A stretch of DNA of 64,000 nt, taken from assembly GCA_023442465.1 (NCBI GenBank), contig JAEZZQ010000050.1:62001-126000 (forward strand). The letters are read 5' to 3'. The notes below the pieces were generated by a model. It was not told the origin of the DNA and searched no databases. It saw only the letters and a list, made by a program, of their open reading frames with translations. Below, one piece after another: positions 58,291-64,000 of this stretch. This DNA comes from Bacillota bacterium. GTDB lineage: Bacteria; Bacillota; Clostridia; Lachnospirales; Lachnospiraceae. Position numbers and translations under genes: made by a program. The number at the start of each line of letters is the position of its first letter. The stretch's first letter is position 1.

Positions 58291-60582
58291 ATGAAAGGAT
58301 ATATAAGATTAGGAATTGGTACATGCTTTTTGGCAGCAGCACTGCTATGCGCTTCGCCGGATAAGGTAAGAGCCGAGGAAAAAGAGTGCGTTACGAAGGG
58401 GATTCATCACATACATAAAGGTGATGCAAAAGAGGGAACCGGCTGTTACAAGGAGGCAGTAAACCATGTTCATACAGGAAGTGCTGAAGCGGAAGGAGGC
58501 TGTTATACCGTTCCCATTTTCCATGTGCATACGGGTGACTCTTTAACGGGAGGGGACTGTTACAAGGAGGAAGTCTGCCACGTTCATAGCGGAAGTCCTC
58601 AGACCGGAGGCGCATGCTATACGATTCCGGTACATCATGTACATAGCGGAACGGCTACTTCGGGAGGGGGCTGCTACGGAGTTCCTGCCTATCATGTACA
58701 TTCCGGCAGCGAAGAAAGCGGAGGCGAATGTTATGAACCGGTATATCATCAGCATACTGCTGCCTGCTATACTACGGAGGACTGTACCATGATCTACGTG
58801 GGAAATCTTAAAATACTACGGACGCAGGATGCCTATTGCAGCCATCATGGAAATACGCAGTTTGCAGAAATAAGCGGACACTACACCCATTCTGCATGCG
58901 GAGCGGGATTCACCAGCGAGACCCACTACATGTGCTGGACTTGCCAATACTTCAATAAGTCTCACAGTTATAAAAGAGTGGTGTGTACCAAGAACGAGGG
59001 CACGATAGAAGGATATCGTCTGGCCTGCACCAAGGGAGCACAGACGGTGGACGCATGGATGTTAGGCTGCGGCAAGACGGAGCTGATGGCGGAAAGCTAT
59101 CAAAATAGCTGTGGGAAGACCGAAAAAAGCATAGATTCCTACAAAAGAAGTTGTGGAAAAGATGAGAAGAGTATAGATGCCTATGCCCTTGGCTGTAAAA
59201 AGACAAAGGACACGATCGAGCATTATATGAGAAACTGCGGGAGAGAAGAAAAAGTTATCTATGCCCTCCTATCCGTTACAAACGGAAACAGCGGCTGGAC
59301 TGCAGAGCCTAAGGAATTGAAGGTGTCCTGCATAGAGCTGGAAAATGAAGGTTTTCTCCGGTGGGAGGAGCCTCGGTTCTTGTGGGAGAAGGACGGAGTG
59401 AAGCAGGAGGAGGGTGATTCCATAGCGGCAAGCGAGAATGGCAGCTATACGGTAAAACTGCAAGTCAGCAATAAGGACATCGATCCTTCGGAGCTTAGCT
59501 TGTCCATGCATTTAGAAAAAATAGATATTACAGCTCCTATCATAGAAAGTGCCTATTATGACAGTAAAGATAATGTGGTGAGAATAAGTGCTAAGGACTT
59601 GCAGCCGGATGGAAGCGAAGGCAGCGGCTTGGCGGATAAGGCATATTCTTATGACAGAGGAATAACGTGGGGGGTAAAGGGTGAAAAGGAAATAGGTGAA
59701 GCAGATGAGAAAGAACTGGGGGAAGAGAGGAGCCTTACAGTAGCAGTTCGGGATGCCTGCGGGAACATCGCTGAAAAGACACTTATAATTCAAAAGAATA
59801 AGGCAGAGGAAATCTTGCCGGAGGAACCGGAAAAGGAAACGCCGGAGGCCCCAAAGGAGGAAGTGCCGGAGGAACCAAAGGAAGAAACGGAAAGCGACGG
59901 TGAAGAAGGAAACCGCGGGGATAATAAAAATGAAGGAAATAACGGCGGAGAAAATAGCAAAAACAACAGTGGTGGGAACAGTGAAGATAAAGTAAGCAAC
60001 GTAGAAACCGGAGCAAGACCGGTTGAAATCTCCAAGAAGAACAGAACCGGGGTTTCTGGCACAGCGATAAAAAACGAAGCACCACCTCAAGACAAAAATC
60101 TTACAAAGCCTATGGCGAAGAAACTTCCAAAGGTTCAAAAAGAAAAGGAAACAAAAAAACAAGAGTCCCTTGCGGCTGCGCCCGTGGCAGAGGAAACAGA
60201 AATACAAACAGTAAAGGATAAAAATACCAGCACACCCGTTATAAAAGCAGCGGCTTTCACTTTGGGGAGCGTAATAGGCACTGCAGGAATCCTATGGCTG
60301 ATTTACCTTCTTCTGGGAACGATCAGGATATATCACAGCGACGGGGAGGAGAAGCTTCGTTATGCAGGAAGCTGTATCGTAAAAAAGAAAGAAGAAGGTT
60401 TCGAGGTAACCATTCCCCGCATGATATTGGAGCAGTCCAATACCGGACAGTACAGTCTCAGACCGGGACGTCTGTTTACCGGCAGAAATAAGGGCAAGGA
60501 GCTGCTCGTTACGGCAGGAGGACAGAAGATTTCGGTATGGATCGATGAGGAAATGCCTCTCAGGCTGCCAACCTATGTATAA
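58291..60582 (+). CDS. His/Cys tandem-repeat surface protein, unknown function
   Basis: 763 residues with a signal peptide (about 1-28, GTCFLAAALLCASPDKVRA). Residues 40-160: six 19-residue units of form H-V-H-x-G...G-G-x-C-Y, the HxH at 40, 59, 78, 97, 116 and 135 and the Cys at 52, 71, 90, 109, 128 and 147. Residues 161-230: Cys/His-rich, non-repetitive. Residues 232-329: seven units with Cys at 232, 246, 260, 274, 288, 302 and 316, exactly 14 apart (consensus C-G-K-x4-I-[DE]-x-Y). Residues 335-500: Ig-like region. Residues 505-645: acidic Pro/Glu then Asn/Gly-rich linker. One membrane segment at about 654-678 and an 85-residue cytoplasmic tail. The function is not known; metal or redox binding is plausible. 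Confidence 0.85.
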   Translation: MKGYIRLGIGTCFLAAALLCASPDKVRAEEKECVTKGIHHIHKGDAKEGTGCYKEAVNHVHTGSAEAEGGCYTVPIFHVHTGDSLTGGDCYKEEVCHVHSGSPQTGGACYTIPVHHVHSGTATSGGGCYGVPAYHVHSGSEESGGECYEPVYHQHTAACYTTEDCTMIYVGNLKILRTQDAYCSHHGNTQFAEISGHYTHSACGAGFTSETHYMCWTCQYFNKSHSYKRVVCTKNEGTIEGYRLACTKGAQTVDAWMLGCGKTELMAESYQNSCGKTEKSIDSYKRSCGKDEKSIDAYALGCKKTKDTIEHYMRNCGREEKVIYALLSVTNGNSGWTAEPKELKVSCIELENEGFLRWEEPRFLWEKDGVKQEEGDSIAASENGSYTVKLQVSNKDIDPSELSLSMHLEKIDITAPIIESAYYDSKDNVVRISAKDLQPDGSEGSGLADKAYSYDRGITWGVKGEKEIGEADEKELGEERSLTVAVRDACGNIAEKTLIIQKNKAEEILPEEPEKETPEAPKEEVPEEPKEETESDGEEGNRGDNKNEGNNGGENSKNNSGGNSEDKVSNVETGARPVEISKKNRTGVSGTAIKNEAPPQDKNLTKPMAKKLPKVQKEKETKKQESLAAAPVAEETEIQTVKDKNTSTPVIKAAAFTLGSVIGTAGILWLIYLLLGTIRIYHSDGEEKLRYAGSCIVKKKEEGFEVTIPRMILEQSNTGQYSLRPGRLFTGRNKGKELLVTAGGQKISVWIDEEMPLRLPTYV
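58408..58770 (+). repeat. 57-bp tandem repeats (HxH-Cys units)
   Basis: Six in-frame units of 57 bp plus a final partial unit, encoding the 19-residue histidine/cysteine repeats. Confidence 0.85.
58984..59277 (+). repeat. 42-bp tandem repeats (14-residue cysteine units)
   Basis: Seven in-frame 42-bp units; each starts with a Cys codon. Units such as CGKTEKSIDSYKRS and CGKDEKSIDAYALG are most alike. Confidence 0.85.
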
Positions 60583-60618
60583 AGATGCAAAAAAATCATG
60601 AAATACGTATATTAATTA

Positions 60619-60647
60619 TTGATTTTAGAGGGTGAACATGCTATGCT
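60619..60647 (+). promoter_or_regulatory. sigma-A type promoter for amino-acid ABC operon
   Basis: TTGATT (60619-60624), 17-nt spacer, TATGCT (60642-60647), 72 nt before the binding-protein start. Confidence 0.6.
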
Positions 60648-60718
60648 GACGTATAGTTAAAGTGAAATTGTAGTCGCAGTGAGGAGTCTGCGGGTTACAG
60701 GAAAGGTGAGTTTATATT

Positions 60719-61576
60719 ATGAAGAAATGGTTAGCAGCAATGATGGCAGCAGTACTTAGTATGTCCCTTCTGACCGCATGCGGAAGCACAGTACAGGAAG
60801 AAGTTCCTGAGGAAGCGGTACAGACCGAGCAGACAGAGACAGAAGAAACGGCACAGGAGGAGACTGCTGCAGAGGATACAGCCGCAGTATCAGAAGCTTT
60901 AGCGGATGGAGTACTAAATGTAGGCACGAACGCAGAGTTCCCGCCCTTTGAATATGTGAATGACGCCGGAGAACCGGATGGTTTTGATATCGCGTTGATC
61001 AAGGCGATCGGCGAGAAGTTGGGCGTTAAGGTTCAGGTGGACAATATGGAATTCGCTTCCCTTGTTTCTTCCATCGGAAGCAAGATAGATGCATCTATCG
61101 CAGGTATGACGGTAACAGACGAGAGAAAAGCCACTGTAGATTTTTCTAATTCTTATTATACTGCTGTTCAGTATGTGATTTTGCCGGAAGGCTCAGCAAT
61201 TGCAACCGCAGATGATTTAAAAGGCAAGGCAATCGGCGTACAGCTTGGAACTACCGGCGATTTCATCGCGGAGGAAATTGAGGACGCTACGGTTTCCCAG
61301 TATAACAAGGCAGTGGATGCTGTTAACGATTTGATCAACGGAAGACTTGACTGCGTTATTATCGACAAGAATCCCGCTATGGTATTCGAATCCAAATTCG
61401 AAGGCAAGGTAACGGCAGTGGACGGAGCGCAGTTTAACTTTGAACCAGAGGATTATGCGATTGCTATGCCTAAAGGGGATACCGTTTTAGTAGAACAAGT
61501 CAATACTGCATTGCAGGAATTGATCGATGACGGCACCTTTGATGCTTTAGTAAGTCAGTACATAGAAGAGAACTAA
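60719..61576 (+). CDS. amino-acid ABC transporter substrate-binding lipoprotein
   Basis: 285 residues. Lipoprotein signal MKKWLAAMMAAVLSMSLLTAC with lipidated Cys21 (20-residue portion plus Cys), an acidic Glu/Thr linker, then the type-3 periplasmic-binding fold: LNVGTNAEFPPFEYVND, GFDIALIKAIGEKLG, DASIAGMTVTDERK, IGVQLGTTGDFIAEE, and YIEEN at the end. The pattern FPPFEY...GFDID...AGMT..ER is that of polar amino-acid (cystine, glutamine or arginine) binders. AGGAAAGG precedes the ATG. First gene of a three-gene importer. Confidence 0.92.
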   Translation: MKKWLAAMMAAVLSMSLLTACGSTVQEEVPEEAVQTEQTETEETAQEETAAEDTAAVSEALADGVLNVGTNAEFPPFEYVNDAGEPDGFDIALIKAIGEKLGVKVQVDNMEFASLVSSIGSKIDASIAGMTVTDERKATVDFSNSYYTAVQYVILPEGSAIATADDLKGKAIGVQLGTTGDFIAEEIEDATVSQYNKAVDAVNDLINGRLDCVIIDKNPAMVFESKFEGKVTAVDGAQFNFEPEDYAIAMPKGDTVLVEQVNTALQELIDDGTFDALVSQYIEEN

Positions 61577-61611
61577 TGTACCGGACAGGATGGCAGATGC
61601 TGTGTGATTTG

Positions 61612-61638
61612 GAGGATAGCGGAATACCCGCTATCCTC
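61612..61638 (+). promoter_or_regulatory. intercistronic hairpin between binding protein and permease
   Basis: GAGGATAGCGG and CCGCTATCCTC form an 11-bp perfect stem with a 5-nt loop and no T-run. Such hairpins often protect the upstream mRNA so that the binding protein is made in excess over membrane subunits. Confidence 0.65.
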
Positions 61639-61683
61639 ATTAAAATGATAGAGATATCCGATAAGAAAGGATAAAGAGAAGGT

Positions 61684-62385
61684 ATGCAGGCATGGTTCGG
61701 GAAGGCTTCAGCAATGTTTGAGGCCGCATTTATCACCGGAGACCGGTGGAAATTATATTTGAATGGATTGGGAGTTACGTTGGAAATCGCCTTTTTTGCG
61801 GCGATATTGGGTATGGTGATCGGTACGCTTTTAGCTTTTATGAAACTGTCGGTCAGAAGAAATGGGAAGAAATCGATATTGGTAGTGCTTGCCAATGTTT
61901 ATATAGATGTCATCAGGGGAACACCCTCGGTGCTCCAGTTGATGATCATGTGGTTCATCATAATGGCAAATAGTAAGAACGGTGTAATTGTTGCAATTCT
62001 GTCCTTCGGCATTAACAGCGGCGCTTACGTGGCGGAAATCGTGCGCGCAGGAATCCTTGCTGTGGATAACGGCCAGATGGAGGCGGGGCGTTCCCTCGGC
62101 TTGTCGAAAGCGCAGACTATGATATATATCATCATTCCGCAGGCGGTGAAAAATGTGCTTCCGCCGATTGGAAATGAATTTATCGTGTTGTTAAAGGAGA
62201 CGGCAATCGTCGGTTATGTAAGCCTTACCGATTTGACGAGGGTTGCGAATCAGATTGCTTCCAGAACCTACGAAGCGTTCATGCCTCTTATAGGCGCGGC
62301 GGTGATTTATTTCATCGTAATTAAAATACTGACAATTCTGCTCGCTAAATTTGAGAGGAGGCTGCGTAAGAGTGATAACCGTTAA
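61684..62385 (+). CDS. amino-acid ABC transporter permease
   Basis: 233 residues, HisM/GlnP-type. Five membrane segments; the opening YLNGLGVTLEIAFFAAILGM, VYIDVIRGTPSVLQLMIMW and the coupling region EAGRSLGLSKAQTMIYIIIP with PQAVKNVLPPIGNEFIVLLK are standard for polar amino-acid permeases. Overlaps the ATPase gene by 14 bp. Confidence 0.93.
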   Translation: MQAWFGKASAMFEAAFITGDRWKLYLNGLGVTLEIAFFAAILGMVIGTLLAFMKLSVRRNGKKSILVVLANVYIDVIRGTPSVLQLMIMWFIIMANSKNGVIVAILSFGINSGAYVAEIVRAGILAVDNGQMEAGRSLGLSKAQTMIYIIIPQAVKNVLPPIGNEFIVLLKETAIVGYVSLTDLTRVANQIASRTYEAFMPLIGAAVIYFIVIKILTILLAKFERRLRKSDNR

Positions 62386-63094
62386 GGACCTGCATAAGAA
62401 ATTTGAAGATAATCACGTGTTAAGAGGAGTAAATTATCACGTGCACCAAGGGGAAAAGGTAGTAGTCATCGGACCGTCCGGCTCGGGAAAAAGTACTTTC
62501 CTGCGCTGCATGAATTTGCTGGAGACTCCTACCAGCGGAGAAATATGGGTGGATGGAGTTAATATTACCGATCCGAAGACCGATATAGATAAAGTCAGGC
62601 AACATTTAGGGATGGTGTTCCAGAATTTTAATCTGTTCAATAATCTGACGATTATGAACAACATTACGCTTGCTCCCGTTAAGCTCGGGCTGATGAGCAA
62701 GGAGGAAGCCTCAGAAAATTCACTGAAGCTTTTGGAGAGAGTGGGATTAACGGAAAAGGCAGATGCCTATCCGAGCCAGCTTTCAGGCGGACAGAAGCAG
62801 AGAGTGGCAATTGTGCGTTCTCTTGCCATGAATCCGAGAGTAATGCTTTTTGACGAGCCTACTTCCGCGCTTGACCCTGAGATGGTCGGCGAGGTTTTAG
62901 ATGTTATGAAGGGATTGGCAGACAGCGGTATGACGATGGTGGTCGTGACCCATGAGATGGGCTTTGCCAGAGAAGTAGGAACGAAGGTGCTTTTTATGGA
63001 TGAAGGAGTTATAATGGAAGAAAACACCCCCCAGGAATTTTTTAATAGTCCGAAGAGCCCCAGACTGAAGGAATTTCTATCAAAGGTGCTATAA
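62372..63094 (+). CDS. amino-acid ABC transporter ATP-binding protein
   Basis: About 240 residues from a GTG at 62372 (VITVKDLHKKFEDN), with GAGAGGAGG 10 nt upstream; a TTG at 62351 is less likely because it overlaps that site. Motifs: GPSGSGKSTFLRCMNL, VFQNFNLFNNLTIM, LSGGQKQRVAIVRSL, VMLFDEPTSALDPEM, VVTHEMGFAREV. A GlnQ/HisP-type ATPase of the importer. The stop codon TAA overlaps the start of a 17-bp hairpin unit. Confidence 0.94.
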   Translation: MITVKDLHKKFEDNHVLRGVNYHVHQGEKVVVIGPSGSGKSTFLRCMNLLETPTSGEIWVDGVNITDPKTDIDKVRQHLGMVFQNFNLFNNLTIMNNITLAPVKLGLMSKEEASENSLKLLERVGLTEKADAYPSQLSGGQKQRVAIVRSLAMNPRVMLFDEPTSALDPEMVGEVLDVMKGLADSGMTMVVVTHEMGFAREVGTKVLFMDEGVIMEENTPQEFFNSPKSPRLKEFLSKVL

Positions 63095-63112
63095 TGAGTA
63101 AGGGACACTCAT
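63094..63112 (+). repeat. 17-bp hairpin unit after the ABC ATPase gene
   Basis: ATGAGTAAGGGACACTCAT, starting at the last base of the stop codon; related to 27930-27982 and 49386-49404. Confidence 0.65.
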
Positions 63113-63132
63113 TGCAAAATAAATAATGAGGC

Positions 63133-63209
63133 TTACGCCTGGAAAAGTGGATGTGTGAAGAATGAGTAAAGTATACTCATAAATGGTCATGTGCTTTTTC
63201 CGGGCGTAA
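63133..63209 (+). other. nested hairpin region before the last glycosyltransferase gene
   Basis: TTACGCCTGGAAAAG (63133-63147) pairs with CTTTTTCCGGGCGTAA (63194-63209) apart from one G-U and one bulge. The enclosed loop holds another 17-bp hairpin unit, ATGAGTAAAGTATACTCAT (63162-63180). Confidence 0.55.
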
Positions 63210-63240
63210 ATTACATTATGGAGAAAAGGAGGAGGAACGG

Positions 63241-64000
63241 ATGATAACGATAAGTCTTTGTATGATAGTGAAAAATGAAGAGAAGATTTTGGACAGGTGC
63301 CTGTCATGCGTTGCTGACTTAATGGATGAAATCATTATTGTGGATACCGGTTCCAATGACAGGACGAAGGAGATTGCGGTCAGGTATACGGATAAGATAT
63401 ATGATTTTACATGGAACCACGATTTTTCTGCTGCCAGGAATTACGCGTTTTCCAAGGCGTCCAAGGAATATATATACTCTGCGGATGCGGACGAACTGTT
63501 AGATGAGACGAATAGGGAAAGGTTCCGTATTTTGAAGCAGGAGCTGCTGACGGAAATCGAAATCGTTCAGATGTATTACACCAATCAGCTTAAGCACGGT
63601 TCAGTCTACAATTATGATAAGGAATATAGGCCTAAGCTGTTTAAAAGAGTGAGAAGCTTTACATGGATCGATCCGATTCATGAGACTGTGCGGACGCAGC
63701 CGCTTGTCTTTGACAGCGAGATAGAGATTATCCACGAGCAGGAAGAAAGTCATGCGTCGAGGGACTTGGAGGCTTTTCGCAGAGTGTGTGCAGAGGGGCC
63801 TTTATCGTCGAGGCTTCATAACCTTTACGCAAGGGAACTCTTTATTGCGGGGAGCGAAGAGGACGTGATTCTGGCAGGTCCTTTCTTCGAGGCATCTTGT
63901 GAGGATACGGGACGGTCTGCGGAGGAGATAAAGGAGGCAGCCTGTGTGGCGGCGCGGGCGGCGCGGCTGAAGGGCGAGGAGCTGAAGTTCCATAAATATG
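63241..64000 (+). CDS. GT2 family glycosyltransferase (3' partial)
   Basis: Begins MITISLCMIVKNEEKILDRC with GGAGGAGGAAC upstream and stays open to the window end (253 residues seen). GT2 motifs: VDTGSNDRTKEIA, FSAARNYAFSKASK, SADADELLDE (metal site), then RVRSFTWIDPIHETV, typical of the SunS/TPR-type glycosyltransferases. Such enzymes often carry TPR repeats after the catalytic domain; the visible tail (LHNLYARELFIAGSEEDVIL) fits their start. Nothing shows the sugar or acceptor. It begins another glycan-related stretch running out of the window. Confidence 0.88.
   Translation, partial: MITISLCMIVKNEEKILDRCLSCVADLMDEIIIVDTGSNDRTKEIAVRYTDKIYDFTWNHDFSAARNYAFSKASKEYIYSADADELLDETNRERFRILKQELLTEIEIVQMYYTNQLKHGSVYNYDKEYRPKLFKRVRSFTWIDPIHETVRTQPLVFDSEIEIIHEQEESHASRDLEAFRRVCAEGPLSSRLHNLYARELFIAGSEEDVILAGPFFEASCEDTGRSAEEIKEAACVAARAARLKGEELKFHKY

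Overview
The window looks like a chromosome segment from a spore-forming, anaerobic Firmicute, most likely a Lachnospiraceae (Clostridium cluster XIVa) species. The reasons are strong AGGAGG ribosome sites, moderate GC, tandem GT2 glycosyltransferases, an [FeFe] hydrogenase, a PdaB-like deacetylase, a Csp-like subtilase, and methyl-accepting and EAL signalling proteins. No rRNA, tRNA, CRISPR array, transposase gene or prophage module was seen.

Layout. 1-12842 (+) is a cell-surface polysaccharide locus: five GT2 proteins (the first cut by the window start), a phosphoglucomutase, a polyprenyl-phosphate sugar transferase, an LCP (LytR-CpsA-Psr) ligase and a rhamnosyltransferase-like GT2. Together these could make sugar nucleotides, start and extend a lipid-linked glycan and attach it to the wall. 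12944-18508 (+) is a proteostasis group: HtrA-type protease, divergent ClpX paralogue, Csp-like subtilase, and a signal peptidase II-like protein. 18692-22358 (+) is a paired ABC exporter. 22398-24768 (-) carries an SPFH protein with a ribbon-helix-helix partner, then a carbamate-kinase-like protein.

25154-33810 (+) carries cysK, metNIQ, a HAD phosphatase, an Rrf2 regulator, ptsI and a MATE exporter; cysteine and methionine supply with an Rrf2 regulator nearby suggests sulfur control. 33823-37753 (-) is an MFS-PHP-GH2 glycan-use operon with a divergent AraC regulator (38008-38928). 38964-39128 (-) is a probable unannotated 54-residue protein gene with its own terminator. 39547-42180 (-) encodes a CNNM/CorC protein, the beta subunit of a sodium-pumping decarboxylase and a 48-residue OadG-like peptide. 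42753-50329 (+) carries a chemoreceptor, pepT, a two-gene [FeFe] hydrogenase operon and a PdaB-like deacetylase. 50339-52381 (-) is a second chemoreceptor. 52691-64000 (+) has an EAL protein, an acyltransferase, a large membrane protein, a very unusual His/Cys tandem-repeat surface protein, an amino-acid ABC transporter and a GT2 cut by the window end.

The most unusual items are: (i) the 763-residue protein at 58291-60582 with exact 19-residue HxH...C repeats followed by exact 14-residue cysteine repeats; (ii) a ~133-bp palindromic non-coding element present in three near-full copies and at least one remnant, one copy bracketed by an 8-bp direct repeat in a divergent promoter region; (iii) a ~70-bp direct repeat precisely flanking the hydrogenase operon; (iv) a 17-bp hairpin unit found in tandem at metI-metQ and singly behind other operons; (v) the 54-residue small-protein gene.
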